Origin: Neptunicella marina
Lineage (GTDB): Bacteria > Pseudomonadota > Gammaproteobacteria > Enterobacterales > Alteromonadaceae
Length of the DNA: 64,000 nucleotides
NCBI RefSeq assembly: GCF_014270035.1
Contig: NZ_JACNEP010000009.1
Span: 62,001-126,000 of the forward strand
Direction: 5' to 3'
Shown here: positions 46,401 through 54,618 of the stretch, piece by piece
How the letters are laid out: every line of letters starts with the position of its first letter
Position numbering within the stretch: the stretch's first letter is position 1
Program-made: the position numbers and the translations under genes
The notes under the pieces: model-generated
Told to the model about the DNA's origin: nothing
Seen by the model: only the letters and a program-made list of their open reading frames with translations
Databases searched by the model: none

Positions 46401-49162
46401 TTAATTATATTTGGGGAAGGAAAGTCTGAATCAAAAAATGCTTTGAGTCTCCACTGTGCTACCCCAGCATTTAATTTAGCCTCATCAATAGAGACATTGT
46501 CATCTGCGATAAATACTACTGGAGATGGTTCTTCAGGAACGTCCTCAATTAAGGCCAAGATGATTTCTTTATTTGCTCCGATAGAAATAAAGCGATCAAC
46601 TATCATGGGATGTACTTTCATTTGTTCATCCCAAGCTTCCGAAACCAAAACATGTATGTCGGAAACGGCTTGTCCCATTACTGCCTGATCATGACTTACA
46701 CTGTATTTATCACAAAGATCTATATAAAGTGGAACTGAAAACACGAATAGCTCAGCTAATTCTTTTAACGGTCCCGAATAATGTTTTTGAACCTGAGCAA
46801 TGGACATATACTTACCAATCAGACACATCGAACTGACATGAAAGTAAGTCAACATTTCATTACGAATAAGTTTACTTGATTCCTCATCTTTTGAGTTTCG
46901 GTCAATAACTTTCATCCAATAGAACTGGAACTTAGTCAGTATCGGCCAATAGGCATCATCGCCAGCTCGTATTTTTAGGTGGTAAAGCTGTATTTGAAGG
47001 TCATAAATATCCAAGAACTCTCTATAAGATAAGCCTTTCTCCTTAGATACCTGTTCAAATGTCTCTGATAAATATGTCTGAACTATGTCTAGTAAACTAA
47101 TAGCTTCTTCGTTGCTATTAGAATCTATAAGGCTTAAAGCTATATTAAGTGCTTGCTCCAGAGGTATAATTAATCGACCGTATCGACTTACATGTTGTAG
47201 AACATCTTGTTCCTTTCCTATTGAGATCAATGCACTTGCAGTTAAATCAGCAGACTGAGCAAACAATGTGTTGTATCGAAACGTAATTCTCTGGGATAGC
47301 AAAAGGATACGTGTTGTTTCAACCAAACTACCTTGCTCAGTTGCCGCTTTCAATACACCGTGGAGATCTCCCAGTAAAATGTCAGGTTCAACACCTTGAT
47401 AAACACATTCATCTACCCATTCTTGATTGCATAAAGTAATTAAACTTGCTTTTTCAATACCTTCAGCTTTAAGGCCGTGATAAATCAGGTTTAACAAACC
47501 GTATTTTTCACTTCTCTTCTGGATACAATACTCCGCTAGTCGGAGCTGCACATCTTGTTCACGTAACTGTGTTTTTTCAATTAAAAAGTCAGAAAAGGAG
47601 GAGTGGTAGATCGTTGTTTCATCAGGAACCAAAAGTAAGTGCTGTATCCTACCAAGAGTACTTACTAATATTCCTTGCTCATTTGAATTTAATATTTCTA
47701 CAAAATGCTTTGTGCTTATTCCCCAACGCAGTCGAACAGCAATAGCTAATAGATTTACAGCATCATTGTCACTCTTGAGTTGTGACCATATCAAATCATA
47801 ATATCTTCGGATACGCCCTTCGATTAATGGCATTTCTTCGAGCTCATCGTCACTTATCCCTGAGTTTACTAAGTCAATTAAATAACGAAGATACAGTGGA
47901 TGCCCTTGAGCTCTTTCACAAATTAAACTTACAGTTCTTGCATTAACTCGTTCATATATAATGGAGTCATAACAAAATGTTTTGACTGAGATGTCACTAA
48001 GGGTTGGCATGGAAATGCATGAGTCGTGATTTAGTCTTGCTCCTAATCGACTCTCAAATGAATCATAATTAGGAGCTGAAAAAATGATAACTAATCCCGA
48101 TGGTAACTCCAATGGTAATAACCCAATTAACCTACTCAGTGCTGTTGGATCTTGCCTCTCAACTTCATCAAGTCCATCAATGAACAATAAACCGACCTTC
48201 CCTAAAGAAATGTACTTCTCGCTCAAGCGCGATAAAAGTTGCTCTGTTTTGTTTATTAACTCAGGATAATCTGCAGTTTCATTACGCCCTGGTGTTTGAG
48301 TGGCAAACATAGATACTCGCATGTTTAACCAATTAAAGAATTCCTGCGGCTGAGCTAATTGAATAGCGTTTCTAGCCCCCTTCTTTGGAGTAAAGCTGTA
48401 GGTATCAAAGTACTCTAATTTTTGATTTACTGGAGAATAAGTTTCACAGAATGTTGATTTTCCAATCCCATGAGCGCCCTTAATAAAAAGATAACTACAT
48501 GTTTTATCAATGACGAACTGATCGAATTGCCGGCTAAACTTTTCTCTCGAAGCAAGGTTTTGGTTTTCTGAGGCTAGTTCATTAGCGCCGACAGATACTC
48601 CATTGTCACTTAGAAAGCTTCGTAACTGAGCAATAGAAATAACTCCTATACTTTTTTCTATAGAAAGCCGGATAATCCCCACACAAGCATCATTACAAAC
48701 TACAGCGGCTCCAGACAATCCTTCATAGTTACTCAATGATGAAGGTTCATCTATATTAATTTCTATATCTGAGCCTAACCTAGGGTTATCGAAGGTTTGA
48801 ACGATGGTTCCTTCTAACCGGTGCCCCATAGTCAGTTTACTAACAGGCCATCCATATGCGTAAAAATTACTTCCACCTAAAGGTAACTTATCGCTTAGAT
48901 TAATCGGACTAATATTGCACTCTGTCCCTAAGATCAATAATGCAATGTCTAGGCATTCATCGTGAGCAAAGACGTGTGCTTTGAATTCAGACAACTTAGC
49001 ATCGTTGTCAAATTTAACAGTTACTACCGAAGTACTATCAATGGCTTCTTCTACGCAGTGACGCGCGGTCAGTACAACTTTCGGTGTAATTAGTGCTCCT
49101 GTACCAGATTCACCACCATATTCAATTCTACAAGTTGCCAATTTCATTTCAGTATCTAACAT
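43403..49162 (-). CDS. avs1B: Trypsin-like protease-STAND NTPase of AVAST type I (Avs1B)
   Basis: A 1919-residue protein. Residues 1-185 are a trypsin-like serine protease with an intact triad: His35 (TARHC), Asp72 (DIALL), Ser150 (GLSGAA). A STAND/NACHT-like NTPase follows, with Walker A GAHGIGKST (229-237) and Walker B LLFIDGLDEV (325-334). The remaining 1400 or so residues are helical and repeat-like, as expected of a sensor. In AVAST systems such STAND proteins detect a conserved phage protein, for type I probably the large terminase, and activate the N-terminal effector. The start is 7 nt inside the MBL gene (AAGGA site). Lower GC than the T6SS region suggests transfer. Confidence 0.88.
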   Translation of the reverse strand: MLDTEMKLATCRIEYGGESGTGALITPKVVLTARHCVEEAIDSTSVVTVKFDNDAKLSEFKAHVFAHDECLDIALLILGTECNISPINLSDKLPLGGSNFYAYGWPVSKLTMGHRLEGTIVQTFDNPRLGSDIEINIDEPSSLSNYEGLSGAAVVCNDACVGIIRLSIEKSIGVISIAQLRSFLSDNGVSVGANELASENQNLASREKFSRQFDQFVIDKTCSYLFIKGAHGIGKSTFCETYSPVNQKLEYFDTYSFTPKKGARNAIQLAQPQEFFNWLNMRVSMFATQTPGRNETADYPELINKTEQLLSRLSEKYISLGKVGLLFIDGLDEVERQDPTALSRLIGLLPLELPSGLVIIFSAPNYDSFESRLGARLNHDSCISMPTLSDISVKTFCYDSIIYERVNARTVSLICERAQGHPLYLRYLIDLVNSGISDDELEEMPLIEGRIRRYYDLIWSQLKSDNDAVNLLAIAVRLRWGISTKHFVEILNSNEQGILVSTLGRIQHLLLVPDETTIYHSSFSDFLIEKTQLREQDVQLRLAEYCIQKRSEKYGLLNLIYHGLKAEGIEKASLITLCNQEWVDECVYQGVEPDILLGDLHGVLKAATEQGSLVETTRILLLSQRITFRYNTLFAQSADLTASALISIGKEQDVLQHVSRYGRLIIPLEQALNIALSLIDSNSNEEAISLLDIVQTYLSETFEQVSKEKGLSYREFLDIYDLQIQLYHLKIRAGDDAYWPILTKFQFYWMKVIDRNSKDEESSKLIRNEMLTYFHVSSMCLIGKYMSIAQVQKHYSGPLKELAELFVFSVPLYIDLCDKYSVSHDQAVMGQAVSDIHVLVSEAWDEQMKVHPMIVDRFISIGANKEIILALIEDVPEEPSPVVFIADDNVSIDEAKLNAGVAQWRLKAFFDSDFPSPNIIKFSSSLWLEGIVSLIRIIAWCDGSARRFKEAQDTDGLEAVWEVLEKEILVQLKLSLAQRMQWEDAYGIPEGIFPHIYQLITTMIVDVFPNKLETLLSFIGEQFDNQCGIYSEGFRGILSQVLSVVTSKPMEEEVEDQSFHLVERWREYITSNLKNRYELVPELLSLVPLFVRLDALEEATKTYQLVLSFSMGPSWYKEDQIGLSVAALESINNPSEIERGSLSQIAGILDAAGGEMTFQRFVRYAKRDFISVLSSGGRINSAVSYFIKQTYGTSEQMYQEVTRDRIDRISELKGTRFPGTALDEQDSILSIVTPLISRADWQLCWALLESFHFGDSRYISGFAKAYGLLIEKVSDDENSLKMIMDRLDIICESEFDDETNCSEFIESIALFIPEGVKGTFESKYSEYLAQSKVNKVDSHVLEESTFTVESESREEALDSLYMPGTFGSRGAIAEATKALSKAEKYLRRRSNSEGHNEIISGIAAIQSGGWPIWEGQVPEVTRGQSLLLETTESASEVIQLYSPLILNERYTQSWRIAEGLINWLGGYSSNDEQVRLLNVAIEHTRLMVGDVDQDADSYEFMDEDGDNEISYSLATLLLHVIEHPTWLRREKASEMLLWLSRSYPNFIHLFGAKAFSMDCGVHPDIICGALEQMSSRQKIWETLAQELDFSYLRRNCTHVGRYSVLIRIARHEVLAESESAEEALCILRSRLGNKLTAKKESKVVLPEWAECLKPYWSRLEELNLISPTVVKRAESLIKDIYSPLTIDVNLELEQLLAEGYCGNSMSPERWADKVRYAFQVALSEVAIESQYQQIETIFRKYNPTCLDKLRTKNFRSPAPRWIQSQEPEPLCGNSIYLDYCERVWFKGQLRLVRLTAYLSDNTENHSFASGRFLSTDKPSLNKTSFIDTCANVEPLPVYFGSFTPAIPTNHFMSITGATASDFKRSWWKSGRTKEVYEGAPIHEGCLLSIEANTLRLPSGFNLIWVFELDLQPVSLISIE

Positions 49163-50346
49163 TCATATTCCTTAGTGATCTCTATCCAGTCGATAGCATT
49201 CTCTTCCACAATGAAAGTTGCACCTGATGTTGTTTGAAAATCTTTGATTTCTCTAGACTCGGGGGTTGAATAATTGAAATAGAGAGTTCTCGTAAACTTT
49301 GCTTCTCTATTAACAATTTCTCGGAGTAGTTCGATATCTGGGTGGCTATGTTTACTTCCATTTGAAGAAATGAAATATATAGGAGAATCTACTAGGCTAA
49401 GCAGATCTGGACTCGTATTATGATTACTCCCGTGATGGGATATCTTTATGGCATCAAACACCATTGATTCACCCTGTGACTTCATTTTTTGGAGTTCTTC
49501 TAAAACATCCTCAGCCCATGCATCAGCTAGCATTAATACTCGTGTTCCATTAAGTTCTATAAGAGTTGCAATGGAGCTGCCATTAGCTATTGAATTATCA
49601 GGAGTGTATATATCTTCCAGCCTTTTCTGACTCCGCGCTGATACGAAACTTTGTTTATTAATCTGAGTATCATTTCGGTGTTCAAAATTAAATTCAAATG
49701 CATCGTCTATAACTTGATTAGAGTTAACAGAGCCATTGAAACCATAACGCCTCAAGTCTTTTTTCCATGTCTTAAGTAAATTGGCTAATCGAAGCTTTGA
49801 AGGTGACAGCACTTTAACAAATCCATTTGAGAAGGTTTTTTGTTGAACAGAATCAACACAAACGCTTTTTGTCCCGTCTCCCTCATTCCAGATGTACTGT
49901 CCGGCATGTATCAACGATGCTAGTGTACTTCCCTGTTTCGCACTGATTTCATCAACCGATGTAATATCCTGCGCTTGCCTTTTGGGGTGGCCGCGTCTTT
50001 TGATTGCATTTAAAACCTCAAGGTTTGAGGGTGAAATATCAGCCTCGCTCTCTGATGTTAGAGCTCGTAAACTGTTATGCCAAATACCTTTTAGGGGGAT
50101 AATACTATTTACTTGTGCACCTCCATTTAGCATCAGGAAGCGAATTATTCCGCCAATATGATCTGAGTCAATATGAGTTACTATAACTAGCTCCAAATGC
50201 TCCTCGTTGTTCGCCATGGACTCGAGATCTGGTCGAACATAAGAACTAAAGGTTTTAGCATACCCACCATCTACAAGGATATTCACCTCATCAGAACATA
50301 GTAAAAAAGCGTCCCCATTCTCGGCTGGGTACATTTTTATTTTCAT
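49156..50346 (-). CDS. avs1A: MBL-fold hydrolase of AVAST type I (Avs1A)
   Basis: A 396-residue metallo-beta-lactamase-fold protein. The metal motif is HIDSDHIGG (His58, Asp60, Asp62, His63), the H-x-D-x-D-H form found in ComEC-like MBL proteins rather than the classical HxHxDH. Further motifs are LMLADAWAEDVL and KISHHGSNHNTSP with the later metal ligands and HSHPD near the C-terminus. No signal or TM helix is seen. It is the first gene of the AVAST I operon and overlaps the protease-STAND gene by 7 nt. Its exact task in the system is not established. A ribosome site (AGGT) lies close to the ATG. Confidence 0.85.
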   Translation of the reverse strand: MKIKMYPAENGDAFLLCSDEVNILVDGGYAKTFSSYVRPDLESMANNEEHLELVIVTHIDSDHIGGIIRFLMLNGGAQVNSIIPLKGIWHNSLRALTSESEADISPSNLEVLNAIKRRGHPKRQAQDITSVDEISAKQGSTLASLIHAGQYIWNEGDGTKSVCVDSVQQKTFSNGFVKVLSPSKLRLANLLKTWKKDLRRYGFNGSVNSNQVIDDAFEFNFEHRNDTQINKQSFVSARSQKRLEDIYTPDNSIANGSSIATLIELNGTRVLMLADAWAEDVLEELQKMKSQGESMVFDAIKISHHGSNHNTSPDLLSLVDSPIYFISSNGSKHSHPDIELLREIVNREAKFTRTLYFNYSTPESREIKDFQTTSGATFIVEENAIDWIEITKEYEC

Positions 50347-50660
50347 TTGGTACCTACCAGAGTCAGGTTACTGTCTAGAATTGGATTGTTGAACTTTGAA
50401 ATTTACGGGACAGTTAGGCAAAATTTTCTTCGAATCATAAGTCGTTCTCACTGAAGATTCTTTAAGGTAATCATCAAATCTGTGAAGATTACCAAATGCT
50501 GATTTACTAAGGGACTAAAAAGCAGCATGAGGCAAGACATCGCTTCTATATTTTTTATGAAAATTTTCATCTTTAAACTTATCTTACCACCTAAGATAGT
50601 AATTTTTTCCTACTTTTCGAAAGCAGCTGTAAGGTGTTTATTCCTAATGGAAATCATACG

Positions 50661-50678
50661 TGTCAGTTCTAACTGACA
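50661..50678. promoter_or_regulatory. Dyad TGTCAGTT-CT-AACTGACA
   Basis: Perfect 8-bp arms with a 2-nt spacer, about 315 nt upstream of avs1A. It may be an operator for the defence operon or a mobile-element remnant (TGTCA is a common end sequence). Confidence 0.35.
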
Positions 50679-51065
50679 AAGTGTTGCCCTATTAGACATT
50701 ATTTCCTAATACTAAACCTTATTGTTGGCGCCGGAACCGATTGCCCACTTCGCTGGCAACGTCTGACCACCTCTGCCGGAAATCGCTGCTCAGGCAGCTG
50801 TTAATTCTGCCCATAAAAAAGGCCAAACCAAATATTCAATTTGATCTGACCCCCTTTGATTCATACACCTGATGGATAATGATTCGGTCAATATTTAGAT
50901 TTAGTAACTGCATCGCACTACCTTGTTATAATTTTTGTCCTGTCGCTGGATAGAAAACAGCCCACTGTATACTCAAGCTTACTGCTGGGAAGCAAGCTGT
51001 CCCCAGAAGCCTAAGTTATCAGCCTTTACGAAGTTAAGCCAGAGCGCCAAGTACCAATAAAATAG

Positions 51066-51088
51066 CCCAACCATCTAAGGGCGTTGGG
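51066..51088 (-). terminator. Terminator-like hairpin, degenerate copy
   Basis: CCCAAC pairs with GTTGGG around the shared core ACCATCTAAGGGC. On the minus strand it is followed by CTATTTTATT. It shares the core and the trailing GGATTCAA or GGGATTCAA with the stronger hairpin at 51155-51187, so the two are duplicates that have diverged. Confidence 0.4.
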
Positions 51089-51154
51089 GTTGGATTCAAT
51101 ACGTGAAGTCCGATCACCCAGCACTGGTAACAACCCTCAACAGCATTCCAAGGC

Positions 51155-51187
51155 GAAAAAAAGCCCCACCATCTAAGGGCGGGGCTT
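51155..51187 (-). terminator. Rho-independent terminator of the rhs-tip/immunity pair
   Basis: On the minus strand AAGCCCC pairs with GGGGCTT and a run of seven T follows. It lies 24 nt after the stop of the HEAT-repeat gene and so ends leftward transcription of the Rhs-tip/HEAT pair. Confidence 0.75.
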
Positions 51188-51210
51188 GGGATTCAAATTG
51201 AAATCGCTGA

Positions 51211-51858
51211 TCAACCTAATGAATCTAAAAGTTCATCATATTCAGATAGTACAGATTTAAAATCATTAGGATTTACAATTTTATCCAGTTTATCTTTGGT
51301 GAAAGGGATATCCTCTTCTCGAATTCCCTCTGCTAATAAGCTTAAAATAGCGCACCTATCTCGATAATCTCTGGAATCAGAATAACAATCTAATAGGTGC
51401 TCAATAGAGTAAGTTGGATCAAGTCTATATAACGCATAGTGAATTCTTAAAACAATTCCACTCTGAAGATTTCTATCTTTTAACTTATTAACTAAAAGCC
51501 CAAAAACTCTTTCATTATGAGAATTTAGTTCAGCTAGACTAATTACACATGAATAAACTACATAATAGCTTGGATCATCTAATAATTCGCAAATCTTTTC
51601 TAAATTATCAAGTAAATCAAATTCAGCAAGAAATTCTATGCAATCAGAACGAATAAGTTCATCGTTATCTGATAACCCTCTTTCAAAAATGTTTTTAATT
51701 TCTTCGCTATATTCAAAGAAAGCCAATTTAGAAAATGATCTTTGTCTAATTTCACTATCGTCAGAAAAAACACCCTTTTTAAGATTCTCAAAAGAATTTT
51801 GGCTTTCATCATCTATTGATTCTATGTCATCCATGAATATTTCGTTAATTTGATTCAT
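51211..51858 (-). CDS. HEAT-repeat protein, likely immunity to the Rhs tip
   Basis: A 215-residue acidic protein made of helical pairs of HEAT-like type (for example LIRSDCIEFLAEFDLLDNLEKI, LLDDPSYYVVYSCVISLAEL, YRDRCAILSLLAEG). There is no signal or membrane segment. It starts 6 nt after the Rhs C-terminal gene and shares a terminator just downstream, so they form a two-gene unit. Acidic solenoid proteins directly behind Rhs tips are commonly the cognate immunity proteins, so this one probably neutralises the basic toxin region encoded upstream. That is context inference. The AT content is higher than that of the surrounding genes. Confidence 0.7.
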   Translation of the reverse strand: MNQINEIFMDDIESIDDESQNSFENLKKGVFSDDSEIRQRSFSKLAFFEYSEEIKNIFERGLSDNDELIRSDCIEFLAEFDLLDNLEKICELLDDPSYYVVYSCVISLAELNSHNERVFGLLVNKLKDRNLQSGIVLRIHYALYRLDPTYSIEHLLDCYSDSRDYRDRCAILSLLAEGIREEDIPFTKDKLDKIVNPNDFKSVLSEYDELLDSLG

Positions 51859-51864
51859 AACTAT

Positions 51865-52407
51865 TTACTCCTTTTCTTTCGGTTCTTTCGGTTTCTTTGG
51901 AGGTTGCTTTTTATTCTTCCTGTTTTTATTTTTGTTTTTCTGTTCTCTACTTTTTAGTTCTTTTTCATAACGTTTCCGATCTTTACCTTTAGAGTTATTA
52001 TAAAGATCTTGGATTTCATCATCACTATATCCAGCTAATCCCGTATCTTTAGTTCTTTGCTTGCCTCCTTTGGAGTATTGATTGTTATCTTCTTTGTCTT
52101 CTTCAGTCAATTTATTATATGCAAGCACCAATGTTCCACCAACTGCTGTTCCAATAATTGCTGAAGCATATCCAGCGGCTTTTACTGGATTAACATCGGT
52201 TGGTTCAGGAGTCCCATAGTCTGCACCTGCTGCTGCTAACACTAAAGTCAGGGCTGCAAATTCATTTTCTTTCCCATCTGGGTCTACATATTTATACGGA
52301 TTGTTATTTGCGTAAACATATCGATTAAAACTGTATATATCACGAATACCGATTGGATCATTCGAATAGAACCGCCCGATAACTGGATCATAGTATCGTG
52401 CCTGCAT
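51865..52407 (-). CDS. Orphan Rhs C-terminal tip with variable toxin-like tail (N-terminus missing)
   Basis: A 180-residue remnant of an Rhs protein. It opens with the Rhs core signature (QARYYDPVIGRFYSNDPIG, then NRYVYANNNPYKYVDPDGK) that normally ends the beta-barrel of a protein of more than 1000 residues. After this comes a variable tail: a small hydrophobic stretch (AAGYASAIIGTAVGGTLVLAY), GYSDDEIQDLYNNSKG, and a very Lys-rich end. The upstream frame meets a TAG six codons before the ATG, so the rest of the Rhs gene is gone. As such it is an orphan tip cassette, used in other genomes as a reservoir that can be recombined into full Rhs genes. The toxin class is not recognised. Whether it is expressed is uncertain. 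Confidence 0.7.
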   Translation of the reverse strand: MQARYYDPVIGRFYSNDPIGIRDIYSFNRYVYANNNPYKYVDPDGKENEFAALTLVLAAAGADYGTPEPTDVNPVKAAGYASAIIGTAVGGTLVLAYNKLTEEDKEDNNQYSKGGKQRTKDTGLAGYSDDEIQDLYNNSKGKDRKRYEKELKSREQKNKNKNRKNKKQPPKKPKEPKEKE

Positions 52408-52439
52408 ATAAATTAGTACGAACTACGATCCAAAGAAAT

Positions 52440-52453
52440 GGATTAATTAATCC
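52440..52453. repeat. 14-bp perfect palindrome at the nucC stop
   Basis: GGATTAATTAATCC includes the nucC stop codon and marks the junction between CBASS and the Rhs fragment. It may be a chance AT palindrome or an insertion-site mark. Confidence 0.3.
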
Positions 52454-53172
52454 TCTCTCAAAATGTTGGCATACGCTTTCCAATCTATAGCTGCAACAGT
52501 ACCTAAGGTTTGAAGCTTTGCTAATAAATTAAACAAAAAATACATTAGATTATTGTTTGATTGGTGCTTATCAAGTCCGCTACTTTCACTAACAAAAGTC
52601 CCACCTTCAAGAGAACATCCTATGTCTAACAAGCTATTTGCTGTGGATGGTAAGTTATTGTCGAATGACTTACTTTTTATACCTTCAACCCAATCGCATT
52701 TCGCAGCCAATATACCGCAAATAATAGTGTGTGGCGTTTTAGGTGGTAAAGTTCCTGATGCAGTTGCTATCGGTACGCTAGTTCTAATGAGATTTCGAAC
52801 TGAGCTTGCTTTATTTCCAGCGTATTCCAAATATTCTTTGCTAATAGTCGGTTTACATTCAAATACGGCATACACTGCCTCGGCTGGAATATATTTGTGG
52901 CTTTGTTGAATTAATAACATCGGAGTGTACTGCGGATCGAAAATTACAATATCTATTTGATCACTTTTGTTTCCCTTGCTATCGATTACAATTGCTTTAT
53001 CCACCCCATATCGCTTTGGCAGGTAATCACGTAGAACATCTATCCAACTACCTTCATGGATATCACCTTTTGTCGGGGCATGTTCCACACCACGTGAGGC
53101 CCGGTATAAATCAAGCTGAAGATCTTTTTGCACATCCTCAAAAACCCCTTTCAACCAAATATCATTGCTCAT
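52447..53172 (-). CDS. nucC: NucC, cyclic-trinucleotide-activated DNA endonuclease (CBASS effector)
   Basis: A 241-residue protein that matches NucC, the CBASS effector that binds cyclic tri-AMP, assembles into hexamers and degrades double-stranded DNA, killing the infected cell. The resemblance extends over the whole length (HAPTKGDIHEGSWIDVLRDYLPKRY, SDQIDIVIFDPQY, IPAEAVYAVFECKPT, TVAAIDWKAY). The restriction-endonuclease-like active site is intact at Asp74, Glu105 and Lys107. The residue between Glu and Lys is Cys rather than Ala, which is not expected to matter. It overlaps the TRIP13 gene by 11 nt and is the last gene of the CBASS operon. Confidence 0.92.
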   Translation of the reverse strand: MSNDIWLKGVFEDVQKDLQLDLYRASRGVEHAPTKGDIHEGSWIDVLRDYLPKRYGVDKAIVIDSKGNKSDQIDIVIFDPQYTPMLLIQQSHKYIPAEAVYAVFECKPTISKEYLEYAGNKASSVRNLIRTSVPIATASGTLPPKTPHTIICGILAAKCDWVEGIKSKSFDNNLPSTANSLLDIGCSLEGGTFVSESSGLDKHQSNNNLMYFLFNLLAKLQTLGTVAAIDWKAYANILRED

Positions 53173-54103
53173 TTACAGCCCCCCGGAATGGAGGCGTAGG
53201 TTGAATTGACAATGCAACTTCAATAGCCCTTTCTTTAGTAACTGGCTTATTTGGAAATGCATCTAGAATGATCGAGGGGACAAGCCGCTGAGTAATATCT
53301 GAAAATGAAAAACCATATGTTTTTTCGCTTGTTTTTCCAGTTATCTCAACAATTTTTTCAATAGTTCCATTATCTAAACCAAATGGAGCTAATGTTTGCT
53401 CTAAAACAGATTTTCGTTGCTCTGCATTTGGTCTCGTGAAAGGCAGAATCTCAGCTGCTCTTCTTTTAACAGCAGGGTCTAAAGCGTCTAATCTATTGGT
53501 ACACATTATTACTGCGGCAGGTAAAACTTCACTCGCCAATGAGTCAATCCCCCTGATAAATGCATTAACTCCAGCACGATCCTCATGGTGCATTTGTTCG
53601 GATTCTCTCGATTGTGCCAGCGCATCAGCTTCATCAATTAGGAGGACGACAGCTCCTCTTGATTTTCCTGATTCACTCTTATATTTTTTAGCCAAATCTT
53701 TTGTTTGTTGAAAAGCACTAGAAACCAATTGAGTCATTTCACCCACTCGACCTTGCCCTCTGGAAGACAAACTAAGCGGTAGCAATGTAATATCTATTTT
53801 GTTTAGTCGGGCTACCTTATCACTTATGTTTTCTGCTAATGCTGTTTTTCCTGAACCAACATCTCCAGCAAGCACTATTAGTGGGGGCCTGCTTAATATA
53901 GGCTCTAAAACTTCATAGTGATCACCGTGATATTTATTCACCCACTTTTCCATTGAGCGCGGGTCAATAAGAACGGACAACATCTTGGTTAACCTGATTT
54001 TATAGTCATCTAACCCGATCAATCGGTCTAGCCTCATTTGTGCTTCATAATCGGGAAATTGCCGACTGTTTTCAAACAAACTATTTATTTCGGTTGTCAT
54101 CAC
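53162..54103 (-). CDS. cap6: TRIP13-like AAA+ ATPase (Cap6) of type III CBASS
   Basis: A 313-residue AAA+ protein. Walker A is AGDVGSGKT (79-87) and Walker B is VLLIDEAD (153-160). A sensor region (MCTNRLDALDPAVKRRA) follows. In type III CBASS this ATPase strips the HORMA protein from the CD-NTase, keeping it off until infection. It follows the HORMA gene by 3 nt and overlaps nucC by 11 nt. The first codon is GTG with AGGAG at 10 nt. An ATG one codon later is also possible. Confidence 0.92.
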   Translation of the reverse strand: MMTTEINSLFENSRQFPDYEAQMRLDRLIGLDDYKIRLTKMLSVLIDPRSMEKWVNKYHGDHYEVLEPILSRPPLIVLAGDVGSGKTALAENISDKVARLNKIDITLLPLSLSSRGQGRVGEMTQLVSSAFQQTKDLAKKYKSESGKSRGAVVLLIDEADALAQSRESEQMHHEDRAGVNAFIRGIDSLASEVLPAAVIMCTNRLDALDPAVKRRAAEILPFTRPNAEQRKSVLEQTLAPFGLDNGTIEKIVEITGKTSEKTYGFSFSDITQRLVPSIILDAFPNKPVTKERAIEVALSIQPTPPFRGAVNEQ

Positions 54104-54106
54104 TAC

Positions 54107-54616
54107 TTAATAACTCCTCAACGATTTTCTGGATAAACTTTGATCACCAGATGAATAAGTTTTATCACTTTCATAGTAACCAGATGTACTGGGTTCATCA
54201 CCTGTAACCCTCTGAACTGGCAAAGTTTTCTTAAAGCTATCTCTTTCACTTTGGTTGAGTTGAAAGAATTTATTGGTGTAAGTAAGATAACTACAAAAGT
54301 AGGCATTGCTTACATCTGCATTTGCCCTCAGCGCTCCCGGTACATCATCAACACCATTACTTATTTGGCTAGCTGTATATCTAAAAGTAGGTTCGATCCA
54401 TTTATCATCTCGTTGAAATCCAAATGTTACCGTGTCTAGGTATCCATTTTTTATCAATTGAGCAATTTCTTCTTCAAAATCCTCTATCTGCTTCGATGAT
54501 GGCTTATCATAAAAACGTTGCATTCTCCTTAAATCGGCTGATACCTTAGCCGACATATGACGAGCATGGGTAATTGTAAATGTATTGGTTGATGTTGACG
54601 TATAGCTACTACTCAT
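54107..54616 (-). CDS. cap7: Bacterial HORMA protein (Cap7) of type III CBASS
   Basis: A 169-residue bacterial HORMA-domain protein. The conserved opening (FTITHARHMSAKVSADLRRMQRFYDKPS), the GYLDTVTFGFQRDDKWIEPTFRYTA strand region and the C-terminal closure-type end (GYYESDKTYSSGDQSLSRKSLRSY region) match the one-HORMA class. When it closes on a target peptide it activates the CD-NTase. The frame is open upstream to 54655, inside cdnC. ATG at 54616 lies 2 nt past the cdnC stop with a GGGG site, so it is preferred. Confidence 0.92.
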   Translation of the reverse strand: MSSSYTSTSTNTFTITHARHMSAKVSADLRRMQRFYDKPSSKQIEDFEEEIAQLIKNGYLDTVTFGFQRDDKWIEPTFRYTASQISNGVDDVPGALRANADVSNAYFCSYLTYTNKFFQLNQSERDSFKKTLPVQRVTGDEPSTSGYYESDKTYSSGDQSLSRKSLRSY

Positions 54617-54618
54617 AA

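Larger units (their letters stand above)
50347..51210. other. 864-bp gene-free stretch between AVAST I and the Rhs fragment
   Basis: No open frame of note is found on either strand. The right end of the stretch should hold the AVAST promoter (leftward), but no clear -35/-10 pair stands out. It contains an 18-nt dyad (50661-50678), a fragment resembling the common GATCTGACCCCCTTTG mobile-element scar (about 50852-50867), and two related terminator-like hairpins (51066-51088, 51155-51187). It looks like a junction zone between separate insertions. Confidence 0.5.

Noticed and set aside
46317-46688. Plus-strand frame of 123 codons opposite avs1B
   Set aside because: It is an antisense shadow inside a well-supported 1919-codon gene, with no ribosome site or recognisable product.
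49156-50346. MBL protein as ComEC or RNase J
   Set aside because: It lacks membrane helices and the RNase J beta-CASP domain, and it is coupled to the protease-STAND gene as in AVAST I.
52408-52446. Insertion of the mobility module into an rhs gene
   Set aside because: If so, the N-terminal part of rhs should appear on the right side of the module on the same strand, but none is visible up to 64,000.
52447-53172. NucC at first taken for a new PD-(D/E)XK CBASS effector
   Set aside because: The full-length resemblance to NucC, equal length and matching active-site positions make it a known effector.
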